This document shows positions 18,241 to 27,105 of a DNA stretch of 64,000 bases, piece after piece (the first letter of the stretch is position 1; each line of letters begins with the position of its first letter). The position numbers and the translations under genes were made by a program. A model generated the notes under the pieces. That model had not been told where the DNA came from. It made no database searches and worked only from the letters and a program-made list of their open reading frames with translations. Origin of the DNA: Nocardiopsis sp. TSRI0078 (lineage in GTDB: Bacteria; Actinomycetota; Actinomycetes; Streptosporangiales; Streptosporangiaceae); assembly GCF_001905145.1 (NCBI RefSeq), contig NZ_LWLB01000007.1, positions 1 to 64,000 of the forward strand, given 5' to 3'.

Positions 18241-18786
18241 ATGGCAACCATCACGCTCACGATCAGCGCGCTCCCGGCCCACGTGCGCACGGCGCGGCTC
18301 ATGGCCGCGACCGTGGCGCGCCGGGCGGGTATCGCCGCCTCCGCGATCGACGAGATCAGGCTGGCCGTCGGCGAGGCGTGTTCCCGGGCGGTGGCGGCGC
18401 ACAAGCTGCACTGCCCGACACAGCCGATCCTGCTCCAGCTGATCGACGGCAGCGGGTCCGAGGCGCCGGACTCCCGCACCGACGCCGCGAGCCGCGTCCT
18501 GCGCGTCAACGGAAGCGCGGCGCAACGTTTCGAGGTCGTCGTCTCCGACCGTGCCCCCGCCAAGGACACGGAGGAGAGCGCCGGCGCGTCCATGCTCGAC
18601 GGGCTCTTCCTGGACGGTGACGACACACCCCCCGGCGGGATCTCCGGATTCTCCCCGGGACTGGGCCTGGCGGTCATCACGGGCCTGGCCGACGAGGTGA
18701 AGATCGACCCCAGCGACCAGGGCACCGTCGTGCGGATGAGCTGGCCGCTGGCGGCGGAGCCTCCCTCCGACCCGCGTTCGAACTAG
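18241..18786 (+). CDS. Anti-sigma factor / histidine-kinase-like ATPase partner of BldG
   Basis: A 181-aa protein with an RsbW-type ATPase fold: the N box region SAIDEIRLAVGEACSRAVAAH has the conserved E-x3-A-x-GEA-x-N-like helix (Asn is replaced by Ser/Arg), and a late GLGLAVITGLADEV resembles the G2 box. The insertion at about residues 85-135 carrying EESAGASMLDGLFLDGDDT is typical of the bldG-adjacent homologue (SCO3548-like). Because the N-box Asn is not obvious, kinase activity is uncertain, and it may act mainly by binding. Same operon as bldG. Confidence 0.8.
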   Translation: MATITLTISALPAHVRTARLMAATVARRAGIAASAIDEIRLAVGEACSRAVAAHKLHCPTQPILLQLIDGSGSEAPDSRTDAASRVLRVNGSAAQRFEVVVSDRAPAKDTEESAGASMLDGLFLDGDDTPPGGISGFSPGLGLAVITGLADEVKIDPSDQGTVVRMSWPLAAEPPSDPRSN

Positions 18787-18809
18787 CTCCGGCGGTAACC
18801 GACGCACAC

Positions 18810-18838
18810 GGGGGCCCCTCTTCCGGGAGGGCGCCCCC
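18810..18838. terminator. Bidirectional GC-rich terminator
   Basis: GGGGGCCCCTC faces GAGGGCGCCCCC around a short loop, with a one-base bulge. It separates the bldG operon from convergent marP. Confidence 0.6.
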
Positions 18839-18869
18839 TCCTCGTCCTCCCCGTGCTCCGGCGGCCGGA

Positions 18870-20060
18870 TCAGTCGCAGGTCTGGGAGGAGACCTCCTCT
18901 GTGGCCTCCAGGCCCTTGCGGACGTTGCCCGAGATCTCGTCCGCCGTGAGCACGTACCCCGTCTCCGGCTCGTTCGTGGCGGCGGCGAACACCACCCCGT
19001 ACACGGTGCCGTCCGGTGCCAGCAGCGGCCCGCCGGAGTTGCCCGGGCGCACCACCGCGCGCACCTGGTAGATCTCCCGGCTCACCTGCTGCGAGTGGTA
19101 GAAGTCCGGCCCCTGCGCCGTCTGGCGGGCCCTCACACGCGCTGGGACGGCTGTGAAGCCGCTGTTGCGCGGGAAGCCCGCCACCACCGCGTCGCCGCCC
19201 CTGGGAGCCTCGTGGGTGAACTCCAGCGGCTCCAGTTCCACATCGGGCACGTGCAGCACCGCCAGGTCCTGCTGGGGGTCGAACAGAACCAGGGTGGCGT
19301 CCAGCTGGTACCCCTCCCGGGTGACCACCCGCAGGTCGTCGGTGACCCCGGCGACCACGTGCGCGTTGGTCACGATCCGGCCCTCGGAGTAGACGAAGCC
19401 GGTGCCCTCCACGCGGCGCTGGCAGGACGGAGCGGTGCCCAGCACCTTGACCACGCTGCGGCTCGACTCGATCAGCTCCGGTGTGGTGAGCACGTCCGGG
19501 TCCGGCGGCTCCACCTCGGCCAGCTCGCCGGTGCCCAGGCCGCTGAACACCTGCGGGAAGGCGCTCTGGTCCACGACCCGGCGGAACGTGGAGAACCCGT
19601 TGTGCGCGGCCTCGGGCATCAGCGTGTCCACCGACTGCAGGATGCGCGAGTCCCTCACCTGCCCGGCCACGAACGGCAGCGCCGAGTTCGCGACCGTGCT
19701 GCCGATGAACCAGGCCACCAGCAGCACCGACACACCGCTGACCACGGCGCCGCCCATGGCGTCCAGGACACGGGCCGAGTCCCACGTGACCCTGTTGCGC
19801 ACGAGGGTGCCCACGTAGGAGCACAGGAACTGGCCGAGCGCGGCGGACAGGAACACCACGGCGATGGCCAGCAGCGCCTGCCTGCCGGGGTCGACCACCC
19901 ACTCCTGGATGAGGCCCGGGGCGGCCAGCGCGGCGAGGACTCCTCCGCCGATGAAGCCCGCGAAGCTGAAGACACCGACGATGAAACCCTGTCGGTAACC
20001 GGTCACCGCGAACAGCAGCAACAGAACGACCAGGATCACGTCGAGCACATTGCCCTCCAA
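18870..20060 (-). CDS. marP: MarP-like membrane serine protease
   Basis: A 396-aa protein with four N-terminal transmembrane helices (CvpA/colicin V-like, about 5-130), then a chymotrypsin-fold protease outside the membrane. Catalytic residues are His234 (TNAHVV), Asp265 (QDLAVL) and Ser342 (RPGNSGGPLL). Cys213 and Cys395 match the disulfide that activates mycobacterial MarP. In mycobacteria it cleaves the hydrolase RipA and confers acid and oxidative resistance. GGAGGG precedes the ATG. The CoA-type NUDIX gene lies directly upstream on the same strand, 9 nt away, as in the mycobacterial block. Confidence 0.93.
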   Translation of the reverse strand: MEGNVLDVILVVLLLLFAVTGYRQGFIVGVFSFAGFIGGGVLAALAAPGLIQEWVVDPGRQALLAIAVVFLSAALGQFLCSYVGTLVRNRVTWDSARVLDAMGGAVVSGVSVLLVAWFIGSTVANSALPFVAGQVRDSRILQSVDTLMPEAAHNGFSTFRRVVDQSAFPQVFSGLGTGELAEVEPPDPDVLTTPELIESSRSVVKVLGTAPSCQRRVEGTGFVYSEGRIVTNAHVVAGVTDDLRVVTREGYQLDATLVLFDPQQDLAVLHVPDVELEPLEFTHEAPRGGDAVVAGFPRNSGFTAVPARVRARQTAQGPDFYHSQQVSREIYQVRAVVRPGNSGGPLLAPDGTVYGVVFAAATNEPETGYVLTADEISGNVRKGLEATEEVSSQTCD

Positions 20061-20069
20061 GAGTGAGCG

Positions 20070-20723
20070 TTACCCGACGGGCCGCAGGCCGTTCGGGGTG
20101 GCTTCGAACACGTCGGTGAGACCCTCGTCGCGCCAGGGAAGTTCCCAGCCGCCCAGACCGAGCAGGCTGTCGATGATCGCGCCGGTGAAGCCCCACACGA
20201 GCATGCCCTCCACCCGGAAGCCGGGACCCCAGTGGGGCCCGCCGCCGTAGCGCACCATGACCCTGTTCGCCGGTTCGGCGAGGTCGGCGACCGCGACGCG
20301 GGAGACGGCGGCGACCTCCTCCAGGTCGGTGGGGCGCACCTCGCTGGGCTCGCGCCACCAGCCCAGGACGGGCGCCACCCGGAAGTCGCTGAAGCTCAGG
20401 TAGAGCTCCGGCAGGCGGCCGACGACGTCGACCCCGGCCGGGACGAGCCCGGTCTCCTCCTCGGCCTCGCGGAGCGCGGCGGCCTCGGGGGAGGTGTCGG
20501 ACGGCTCGATCCGGCCGCCGGGGAAGGCGGGCTGTCCGGAGTGCCTGCGCAGACCGTCGCCTCGCTGGATCAGGAGCAGGTCCGGCCCCCGCGCCCCCTC
20601 GCCGAAGAGGATGAGGACGGCGGACTCGCGACCGCCGTCCTTCGGCGGCCGCATGGGCGGCGGCACGGTCATCGTCGTGGCGGCGTCCGCGAGTGCGGTC
20701 AGCCACTGAGGAGGCGGGTTCAT
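20070..20723 (-). CDS. NUDIX hydrolase, CoA pyrophosphatase type
   Basis: A 217-aa protein. It has the CoA-specific motif LLIQRGDGLRRHSGQPAFPG just before the NUDIX box, which reads GGRIEPSDTSPEAAALREAEEETGL in pieces (key residues G-x5-E-x7-REAEEETG). Enzymes of this subgroup split CoA or acyl-CoA into 4'-phosphopantetheine and 3',5'-ADP. ATG 20723 gives the family length. The upstream frame continues but is Arg-rich and lacks family character. Operon with marP downstream. Confidence 0.88.
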   Translation of the reverse strand: MNPPPQWLTALADAATTMTVPPPMRPPKDGGRESAVLILFGEGARGPDLLLIQRGDGLRRHSGQPAFPGGRIEPSDTSPEAAALREAEEETGLVPAGVDVVGRLPELYLSFSDFRVAPVLGWWREPSEVRPTDLEEVAAVSRVAVADLAEPANRVMVRYGGGPHWGPGFRVEGMLVWGFTGAIIDSLLGLGGWELPWRDEGLTDVFEATPNGLRPVG

Positions 20724-21014
20724 ACGCGGGACCTGTTCCGGGGGTTGTCGCGCCGTCGGATGGGTGGTCGGGAGCGCGTGCGCGAAGCGCCCCGCGTGGA
20801 CGCGGCGCCCGCGCCGGCCGCGTGGGCCCCGCCGCGCGGGGGGACGCGCCCGGAGGAGGTCGTCATATGGTCGGACCTTCCCCGGCGCCGGCGGGCGGGA
20901 ATGCCGCCGCCGCGCCGGGTGCCGCGGGCCCCGGGGGCGACGGCGGGGTCGATGTGCGCACACTCACCTGATCAGAGTACAAAGTACCGGCGTGTGCCCG
21001 CCCTGATCCGCCTC

Positions 21015-21052
21015 CCGCTCCCCGGGGAGGAGCCGCCCCTGGTGGGGAGCGG
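21015..21052. terminator. Terminator-like hairpin downstream of nth
   Basis: CCGCTCCCC (21015-21023) pairs with GGGGAGCGG (21044-21052), a perfect 9-bp stem. The rest of the 343-bp gap between the NUDIX and nth holds no gene; it has a GTAC-AAA-GTAC repeat near 20980. Confidence 0.55.
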
Positions 21053-21066
21053 CCCGCCGGGGAGGC

Positions 21067-21810
21067 TCAGGAGAAGGAGCGCATCCGCAGCAGCTTGGTG
21101 GCGGTCGCGGTGTCCGTGGGGCCCTCGCCGAAGGAGGGGCACAGGCGGGCCAGTCCGCAGGCGCCGCACGCGGGCTTGCGGGCGTGGCAGACCCGGCGGC
21201 CGTGCCAGATCACCCGGTGCGAGAGCATCGTCCAGTCCTTGGGCGGGAAGAGCCCGCCGACGGCGTGCTCGACCCTCACCGGGTCCTCCTCGTCGGTCCA
21301 CCCGAACCGGCGGACGAGCCGCCCGAAGTGGGTGTCGACGGTGATACCGGGCACATCGAAGGCGTTACCGAGCAGTACGTTTGCGGTCTTTCGTCCTACA
21401 CCGGGTAGTTTGACCAGGTCGGGGAGGTTCCCCGGAACCTCCCCGCCGTGCCGGTCGCACAGCGCCTGGCCGAGCCCGATGAGGCTGTTGGTCTTGGCCC
21501 GGAAGAAGCCGGTCGAGCGGATCATCTCCTCCAACTCCTCCCGCCTGGCCGAGGCGTAGGCCTCGGCGTCGGGGTAGCGGGCGAAGAGGGCGGGGGTGAC
21601 CTGGTTGACCCTCTTGTCCGTGCACTGCGCGGACAGGATCGTCGCGACCAGCAGCTCCAGCGGGTTCGTGAAGTTCAGTTCGCAGTGGGCGTCCGGATAC
21701 AGCTCGACGAGCTGCCGGTACATCTTGCGGGCACGGCGGACCAGCGCGAGTCGGCTCTCGCCCGTGGGAGTGGCCGCCTCCGCCGTCGCGTCTGGTGTGT
21801 CACGGGGCAT
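21067..21810 (-). CDS. nth: Endonuclease III
   Basis: A 247-aa bifunctional DNA glycosylase/AP lyase for oxidised pyrimidines. The helix-hairpin-helix carries the catalytic lysine in [14 protein letters not shown], the catalytic Asp is in [11 protein letters not shown], and the 4Fe-4S loop is complete: C-x6-C-x2-C-x5-C in the last 40 residues. I used ATG 21810, where TACCCT lies 6 nt upstream (leaderless layout) and no Shine-Dalgarno sequence is present. Divergent from crp, the arrangement conserved in actinobacteria. Confidence 0.95.
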   Translation of the reverse strand: MPRDTPDATAEAATPTGESRLALVRRARKMYRQLVELYPDAHCELNFTNPLELLVATILSAQCTDKRVNQVTPALFARYPDAEAYASARREELEEMIRSTGFFRAKTNSLIGLGQALCDRHGGEVPGNLPDLVKLPGVGRKTANVLLGNAFDVPGITVDTHFGRLVRRFGWTDEEDPVRVEHAVGGLFPPKDWTMLSHRVIWHGRRVCHARKPACGACGLARLCPSFGEGPTDTATATKLLRMRSFS

Positions 21811-22115
21811 CGTCACAGGGTAGGCGCCCGGCGAGGGCACGGACGCGTCCACCGGCCCGGTGCACGGATGTTCCGGCGTCCCGCCGGTGTTCGTGCTGGT
21901 GACCGGACCCGCGGCCGGAACTATGTAACCAATGTCCGGTGGCGCGGCGCGGTCGGCCCTGGTACAGAACTGAAGACGACTAGGATCTCAGGGGCTGGCG
22001 TCGGCTGTTGTGGGCACGTTGTCTCTCGGCGGACAAGCCGAGATAACACCCTGGTTTCACGCCGGGGTGCGATATACGTCACACTGTTGGCGGTCAGGTT
22101 TTAGGAGGACGTGTG
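21811..22115. other. nth-crp divergent intergenic region
   Basis: 305 bp with no gene. It holds the nth -10 (TACCCT, complement of 21817-21822) and probably a crp promoter well upstream (TAGGAT near 21979), giving a leader of about 130 nt. I searched for a TGTGA-N6-TCACA Crp site and saw none that is convincing. Confidence 0.4.
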
Positions 22116-22799
22116 GTGGACGAGATCAACGAGGTGCTGCGGAAGGCCCCTCTGTTCGAAGCTCTGGACGAGGAGGACACGGCCGCGCTCCGCTCCTCGG
22201 TGAACGAGGTGCGCCTCGGCCGCGGCCAGACCCTGTTCAGCGAGGGTGACGAGGGCGACCGCCTGTACGTCATCCTCAGCGGGAAGGTGAAGCTGACCCG
22301 TACGGCCGTGGACGGCCGCGAGAACCTGCTCGGGGTGCTCGGCCCCAGCGAGATGTTCGGGGAGCTGTCCCTGTTCGACCCGCGCCCGCGCACCGCGAGC
22401 GCCGTGGCGGTCACCGACTCCGTGCTCGCGGGACTGGGCCACGACGACCTGCGCCCGTTCCTGTCCAGCCGCCCGCACGTGTCGCTGCAGCTGCTCAAGG
22501 CGCTGGCCGCCCGCCTGCGCCGGACCAACGACGTGATGGCCGACCTGGTCTTCACCGACGTCCCGGGCCGTGTCGCCAAGGCCCTGCTGGAGCTGGCCGA
22601 CAAGTTCGGCAAGGAGGGCGAGGACGGCCTGCACGTCCACCACGACCTCACCCAGGAGGAGCTCGCCCAGCTGGTCGGCGCCTCCCGCGAGACGGTCAAC
22701 AAGGCCCTCGCCGAGTTCGCGCTGCGCGGCTGGCTGAGGATCGAGGCCAAGGCCGTCGTCCTGCTCGACGTCGAGCGGATGCGGCGCCGCGCCCGCTAG
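22116..22799 (+). CDS. crp: Crp/Fnr-family regulator, global actinobacterial Crp
   Basis: A 227-aa cAMP-receptor-like protein. The cyclic-nucleotide pocket is FGELSLFDPRPRTASAVA, the dimer helix is at about 110-137, and the winged helix-turn-helix contains LTQEELAQLVGASRETVNKA. It is close in length and order to Streptomyces Crp, which controls germination and antibiotic production, and to Mycobacterium Rv3676. AGGAGG is 7 nt before the GTG at 22116; the GTG at 22113 is too close. Expected to be a cytosolic homodimer on DNA. Confidence 0.95.
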   Translation: MDEINEVLRKAPLFEALDEEDTAALRSSVNEVRLGRGQTLFSEGDEGDRLYVILSGKVKLTRTAVDGRENLLGVLGPSEMFGELSLFDPRPRTASAVAVTDSVLAGLGHDDLRPFLSSRPHVSLQLLKALAARLRRTNDVMADLVFTDVPGRVAKALLELADKFGKEGEDGLHVHHDLTQEELAQLVGASRETVNKALAEFALRGWLRIEAKAVVLLDVERMRRRAR

Positions 22800-22848
22800 G
22801 CGCGCCCGCCAGGGCACCCGCACCAGGACGCCCCAGGCCTGAACGCTG

Positions 22849-22884
22849 TGTGGCCGCTCCTCCCCTCGGGGATGGGCGGCCACA
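22849..22884. terminator. Terminator after crp
   Basis: TGTGGCCGC and GCGGCCACA form a 9-bp stem, with an inner CCCC/GGGG pair, 50 nt after the crp stop. Confidence 0.55.
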
Positions 22885-22958
22885 GCTGTGTCCGGGCCCC
22901 TCCCGGCCGCCTGCGGGGACCCCTCCCGGTTCCCGCCATGGGGGCTCCCTGGATGGTG

Positions 22959-23025
22959 ATGTCAAACTTCCTTGACATGATGTCCGCACATCTTTACATT
23001 CGAAGATGTCAAAAATCTTTGACAT
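22959..23025 (+). promoter_or_regulatory. Promoter with twin operators for the membrane protein-XRE operon
   Basis: A near-consensus vegetative promoter: TTGACA (22972-22977), 17 nt, TACATT (22995-23000). Two copies of the same 20-bp palindrome, ATGTCAA-N6-TTGACAT, lie at 22959-22978 and 23006-23025. The first covers the -35 and the second the start point. This is a classic repressor layout; the XRE protein encoded in the operon is the obvious candidate (inference). Confidence 0.8.
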
Positions 23026-23041
23026 CACATCGGGAGCGGAC

Positions 23042-23461
23042 ATGCCCTTCGAAGAGAGACGCCTCTGGGTCTACCTCGCGGTCGCGGTGGTCGTACCCGC
23101 CGCCTACCTCGTGTTCATCCTCGGGGAGGCACAGGGCACGGCCGTGGCGGAGATCGCCTACCAGCCCCCGCTGCTGACGGCCGCCGTGGCGTCGGTCGTC
23201 ACGACGATCGTGCTCAACGCGGTGGTGGCCGCCCTGGGCCACAAGGACGCCCACCTCAGGGACCAGCGCGACCGGGAGATCGACCAGCGCGGCGACCGGG
23301 TCGGCTTCGTCGTGATGTCGGCGCTCACGGCGGTGCCGCTGAGCCTCACCTTGCTGGAACACCCCCACTTCTGGATCGCCAACACGATCTACCTGGCCTA
23401 CGTGCTCTCCGCGGTCGTCTCCTCGATCGTGAAGCTCGTCGCCTACCGAAAGGGCTTTTGA
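23042..23461 (+). CDS. Small integral membrane protein, DUF2178-like
   Basis: A 139-aa protein with four predicted membrane helices: about 8-26, 40-62, 83-100 and 107-130. A charged loop (KDAHLRDQRDREIDQRGDR) lies between helices 2 and 3, a feature of the DUF2178-like group that usually travels with a small XRE regulator. Function unknown; possibly a sensor or partner of the regulator. ATG 23042 has GGGAG at good spacing. Its stop overlaps the start of the XRE gene. Confidence 0.8.
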   Translation: MPFEERRLWVYLAVAVVVPAAYLVFILGEAQGTAVAEIAYQPPLLTAAVASVVTTIVLNAVVAALGHKDAHLRDQRDREIDQRGDRVGFVVMSALTAVPLSLTLLEHPHFWIANTIYLAYVLSAVVSSIVKLVAYRKGF

Positions 23462-23694
23462 CCGTGGGGAAGACGACCAGGGTCACCAACAGCATCCGCG
23501 CCCTGCGCTTCAGCCGGGGCGAGATGACCCAGGCCGAGCTCGCCGACCGGATCGGCGTGACCCGGCAGACCGTCATCGCCATCGAGAAGGGGCGCTACTC
23601 CCCCTCGCTGGAGATGGCCTTCCAGATCTCCCGGGCCCTGGGAGCGCCTCTGGAGGAGGTCTTCCAGTACCCGGACTCCGACACCCCGCGGTGA
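23458..23694 (+). CDS. Small XRE-family transcriptional regulator
   Basis: A 78-aa protein that is almost only a helix-turn-helix: MTQAELADRIGVTRQTVIAI, then EKGRYSPSLEMAFQISRALG and the ending LEEVFQY typical of YozG-type regulators. The TTG at 23458 overlaps the upstream stop (TTGA); a GTG at 23464 is an alternative. Likely binds the twin palindromes before the operon and represses it. Confidence 0.85.
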   Translation: MTVGKTTRVTNSIRALRFSRGEMTQAELADRIGVTRQTVIAIEKGRYSPSLEMAFQISRALGAPLEEVFQYPDSDTPR

Positions 23695-23752
23695 CGCGGA
23701 CGCCCGGCTCCATCCCCTCCCTGACGTGGAACCCCAAGAGACGAGGCCCCTG

Positions 23753-24712
23753 ATGAAAGCGATCGTCTGTCCCCGCTACGGCACCCCCGACGTCCTCGAA
23801 CCGCGGGAGGTCCCCACACCCCGGTACGGAGAGCACGACGTCCTGGTCAGGGTCCGCGCGACGACCGTGGCGCGGGACGACTGCTCCTTCCTGTCCGGTG
23901 AGCCGTTCGCGGCCAGGCTCTACTCCGGCCTGCTGCGCCCGAGGTTCTCCGTCCAGGGCAGCCTCTTCTCCGGGGAGGTCGACGCCGTCGGCGCGGGCGT
24001 GACGCGCTTCGCCGAGGGCGACCGGGTGTTCGGGCTCAGCCCGAGGGACTTCGGCACGCAGGCCGAGTACCTCCGCGTGCCCGAGGACGCGGTCATGGCC
24101 AGGCGCGAGAGCGGGATGACGCACGAGGAGGCCGCGTGCCTGCTGGAGGCCACGACCGCGCTCACCCTCCTGCGCGATGTCGCGCGCGTGCGCGGCGGCC
24201 AGCGCGTCCTGGTCAACGGGGCCTCCGGCTCCGTGGGCTGCTACGCGGTACAGCTGGCCAAGCACCTCGGCGCCGAGGTCACCGGCGTGTGCGGCCCCGC
24301 GAACACGGAGGCTCTGTACGCGCTGGGCGCCGACCGCGTCCTCGACTACACCCGGGACGACTTCACACGGGGCGCCGAGCGCTACGACGTCGTCCTCGAC
24401 GCCGCGGGAAGGAGTTCGTTCACGCGGTGCCGGAGGGTCCTCACCCGGCGGGGCGCCTACCTGTCGGTGAACCCCACCCCGGGAACGCTCCTCCATGTCC
24501 TGCTGACCTCACCGGGACGCGGCAGGAGGGCGAGGTTCGCCGCCACCGGCCTGATGCAGCGGCCGGAGAACCTCGTGTTCCTGGACTCGCTGTTCGCCTC
24601 GGGCGGGATCCGCGCGGTCGTGGACGGCAGCCACCCGCTCGAACGGACGGCCGACGCCTACCGGCGCGTCGAGCGGGGCGGCCGCATGGGCAGCGTGGTC
24701 GTCACCGTGTGA
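23753..24712 (+). CDS. Medium-chain NADPH:quinone oxidoreductase-like protein
   Basis: A 319-aa MDR-family enzyme without the zinc-binding cysteines of classical alcohol dehydrogenases. N-terminal GroES-like domain, then a Rossmann fold with VLVNGASGSVGCYAVQLAKH. Substrate unknown; related proteins reduce quinones or enones with NADPH. GAGG lies 6 nt before ATG 23753. It is 58 nt after the XRE gene on the same strand, so probably in the same regulated unit. Confidence 0.82.
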   Translation: MKAIVCPRYGTPDVLEPREVPTPRYGEHDVLVRVRATTVARDDCSFLSGEPFAARLYSGLLRPRFSVQGSLFSGEVDAVGAGVTRFAEGDRVFGLSPRDFGTQAEYLRVPEDAVMARRESGMTHEEAACLLEATTALTLLRDVARVRGGQRVLVNGASGSVGCYAVQLAKHLGAEVTGVCGPANTEALYALGADRVLDYTRDDFTRGAERYDVVLDAAGRSSFTRCRRVLTRRGAYLSVNPTPGTLLHVLLTSPGRGRRARFAATGLMQRPENLVFLDSLFASGGIRAVVDGSHPLERTADAYRRVERGGRMGSVVVTV

Positions 24713-24740
24713 ACGGACGCGGGATCCGGCCCCGCGGCCG

Positions 24741-25547
24741 TCAGACCTCGACGCCCTCGGGCAGCTCCTCGCGCGAGGCCAGGTAGCGCAGCTGGGCGCG
24801 CACCGACGAGACCGCGGCGAACCGGATCTGCTCGGTGACCTCGGGGTAGACCCCGTCGACGATCTCCTCGACCCTGGTCGCCCCCGCGCGCACCGCGTCC
24901 AGGACCTGGCGCAGGCGCGACTCGCGGTGGTCGATGTAGGAGTCCAGCACCGCGGCCGGGGACGTGAGGATCGGTCCGTGCCCGGGAAGCAGGGTGCGCA
25001 CGTCGTACTCGTGCACGAGGTCGCGCAACCGGTACAGCGAGTCCATGTAGGGGCCCAGGCCGTCGTCGCCGTCGATCACCGTCGTGCCGTGACCCAGGAC
25101 CGTGTCGCCGGTCAGGAGGGTGTTGTCCGCCTCCACCATCAGGCACACGGAGTCCTCGGTGTGCCCGGGGGTGGCGACCACCCGCACCTCCAGGCCGTCG
25201 GCCTCCAGGACCTCGCCGTCGGACAGGCCGCGCCCGCCGACCCGTGACCCGGGGTCGACCGCGTGCACCGGCGCGCCGGTCAGCTCCGAGAAGTACCGGG
25301 CGCCCTCGCCGTGGTCGGGATGACGGTGGGTCACCAGGGCCATCAGGACCTGGGAACCCTGCTCCTGCACGGTGCGCGCCACCCGTTCCAGGTGGCGCTC
25401 GTCGTGGGGGCCGGGGTCGACGACCACGACCCCGCGCGCGCCCGGCTCCCGAAGGATCCAGGTGTTGGTGCCCTCCAGCGTCATCGGGCCGGGATTGGGG
25501 CACAGCACGCAGCTGGCGCGCAGTGTCCCGGAGCCGTCGATCCTCAT
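24741..25547 (-). CDS. Metallo-beta-lactamase-fold hydrolase (Rv3677c/LACTB2-like)
   Basis: A 268-aa protein with the HxHxDH metal motif in LVTHRHPDHGEGA, a second His in TPGHTEDS, the Asp in LLTGDTVLG and the last His in LLPGHGP. A C-terminal winged-helix part follows (SRLRQVLDAVRAGATRVEEI), as in LACTB2-like enzymes, some of which are endoribonucleases. The actual substrate is not known. ATG 25547 has GAGG 4 nt upstream. Part of a minus-strand group with the NUDIX and RidA genes. Confidence 0.85.
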   Translation of the reverse strand: MRIDGSGTLRASCVLCPNPGPMTLEGTNTWILREPGARGVVVVDPGPHDERHLERVARTVQEQGSQVLMALVTHRHPDHGEGARYFSELTGAPVHAVDPGSRVGGRGLSDGEVLEADGLEVRVVATPGHTEDSVCLMVEADNTLLTGDTVLGHGTTVIDGDDGLGPYMDSLYRLRDLVHEYDVRTLLPGHGPILTSPAAVLDSYIDHRESRLRQVLDAVRAGATRVEEIVDGVYPEVTEQIRFAAVSSVRAQLRYLASREELPEGVEV

Positions 25548-25638
25548 CGCACCTCGCTTCGCTCGCCGGGCCGGGCCGGGGCGGACGGCCGGGGTCGTGG
25601 GACCCGCCCGAGCGGTCCGCGCCGTGGCACGGGGTACC

Positions 25639-26565
25639 TCAGGGGGCCGCGCCGGGTCTCGGCAGAGGGTAGTCGACCCCGTTCGGCGCGACGACGCGGA
25701 GCCGACCGTCGACCTTGCGGACAACAGGTTCAATGGGGACGATATCCCGTCGCGCCTCCCGGACGCCCCGCAGGGTCCGGCAGTCCGCGAGCTCGGCGCA
25801 GGAGACCGCCGTGGGCGGCAGCATCGGCATCCGGCCCGCCTCCCACTCGGAGGCGACCCCGGCCGGATCGGTCCAGCGGGTCAGGTCGGCCTCGCCGCCC
25901 ACGTCCCGGGAGGCCTGCCCCGGCGGGAGCTCGGCGGCGAAGAACCAGGTGTCGTAGCGGCGCGGCTCGCTGCTCGGGGTGATCCACCGCGACCACGCGC
26001 GCAGCCACTCCGAGCGCAGGACGAGGCCGCGCCGGGACAGGACCTCGGTGAAGGAGCGGGAGCGGTCGATCAGGCCGAGCCTGTCCCGCTCCCAGTCCTC
26101 GGTGGCCGTGTCGAGGGTGAGGGCCTCCTCGTCCGCGTGCCCGGGCTCGCTCGCCAGGAGGACGCCGGTCTCCTCGAAGGTCTCCCGGACCGCCGCGCAC
26201 ACCAGGGCGCGCGCCATCGGCACGTCGGTGCCGAGCGTGCGCGCCCACTCCTCGGGGCCGGGACCGGTCCAGGGCACCCCGCCGTCGGCGTCGCGCTCGT
26301 CCACCCCGCCTCCGGGGAAGACGAAGGCGCCCGGCGCGAAGCCCATGGAGCGGACCCTGCGCATGAGCAGGACCTCCATGGGAACGTCCGCGCCCGCGCC
26401 GCTCCGGCCGGTACCGTCCGCCGCGGAGCGCCCGCCCGCCGCGGGCCGCAGGAGCATGACCGTGGCGGCCGGACGGGGACCGGCGGCGTCGGCCGCGGCG
26501 CCGTCCCGCCCACCGCGTTCCGGGCCGCCCCGTTCGCCGTCGTCCGGCGCAGAGCCGTTGTGCAT
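25639..26565 (-). CDS. NUDIX hydrolase, NUDT19-like
   Basis: A 308-aa protein. Its NUDIX motif is split by an insertion: AFVFPGGGVDERDADGG, then about 25 residues on RALVCAAVRETFEETGVLL carries RETFEETG. This long spacing is characteristic of the NUDT7/NUDT19-like, acyl-CoA-acting branch. The N-terminal 45 residues are low complexity. GGAGGGT before the ATG supports the start. Operon with the MBL-fold gene downstream and RidA upstream. Confidence 0.8.
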   Translation of the reverse strand: MHNGSAPDDGERGGPERGGRDGAAADAAGPRPAATVMLLRPAAGGRSAADGTGRSGAGADVPMEVLLMRRVRSMGFAPGAFVFPGGGVDERDADGGVPWTGPGPEEWARTLGTDVPMARALVCAAVRETFEETGVLLASEPGHADEEALTLDTATEDWERDRLGLIDRSRSFTEVLSRRGLVLRSEWLRAWSRWITPSSEPRRYDTWFFAAELPPGQASRDVGGEADLTRWTDPAGVASEWEAGRMPMLPPTAVSCAELADCRTLRGVREARRDIVPIEPVVRKVDGRLRVVAPNGVDYPLPRPGAAP

Positions 26566-26643
26566 CGACGTACCCTCCAGGGTCTCGGGATCGGGAAGCC
26601 GCGCCGCGGCCCGGGGCGGTTCACCCCGAAGGGAGCGAGACGC

Positions 26644-27105
26644 TCAGCGGACCTCGACGATCATCTCAACCTCGACCGGGGCGTCCAACGGCAGGGCGGC
26701 CACCCCCACGGCGGCCCGGGCGTGCACGCCCGCGTCGCCGAAGACCTTCGCGAGCAGGTCGCTGGCGCCGTTGACCACACCGGGGTGACCCGTGAAGTCG
26801 GGAGCGCTGGCCACGAAGCCGCCCACCTTCACCACCCGGACCACGTTGGACAGCTCGCCGACCTCGGCCCGCACCGCCGCGACGGCGTTCAGCGCGCACA
26901 GCGCCGCCAGCTCCCGCGCGGTATCCGGATCGACCTCGGCCCCCACCTTGCCCGTGGCGGGCAGTTCGCCCTCCACGAACGGCAGCTGGCCGGACACGTA
27001 CACGTGGTCGCCGCTGCGCACCGTCGGCGTGTAGGACGCCACCGGCGCCGCCACCTCGGGCAGGGTCAGGCCCAGTTCGGCGATGCGCTCCTCGGGGGTG
27101 GCCAT
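26644..27105 (-). CDS. RidA-family protein
   Basis: A 153-aa protein of the YjgF/YER057c/UK114 fold. It has VYVSGQLPF, the KVGAEVD region and a C-terminal PLDAPVEVEMIVEVR. The catalytic Arg of true RidA (C-R-VEV-like R105) is not evident; the strand reads DAPVEVEM, so it may belong to a Rid subgroup without deaminase activity. Its ATG overlaps the stop of DUF4177 (TGATG). The mycobacterial homologue Rv3678c sits in the same place. Confidence 0.85.
   Translation of the reverse strand: MATPEERIAELGLTLPEVAAPVASYTPTVRSGDHVYVSGQLPFVEGELPATGKVGAEVDPDTARELAALCALNAVAAVRAEVGELSNVVRVVKVGGFVASAPDFTGHPGVVNGASDLLAKVFGDAGVHARAAVGVAALPLDAPVEVEMIVEVR

Noticed and set aside
22060..22100. Possible Crp site in the crp leader (GTG...CAC near 22070)
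   Set aside because: The spacing is 10 rather than the 8 expected for GTG-N6-GNCAC, so autoregulation is not supported.
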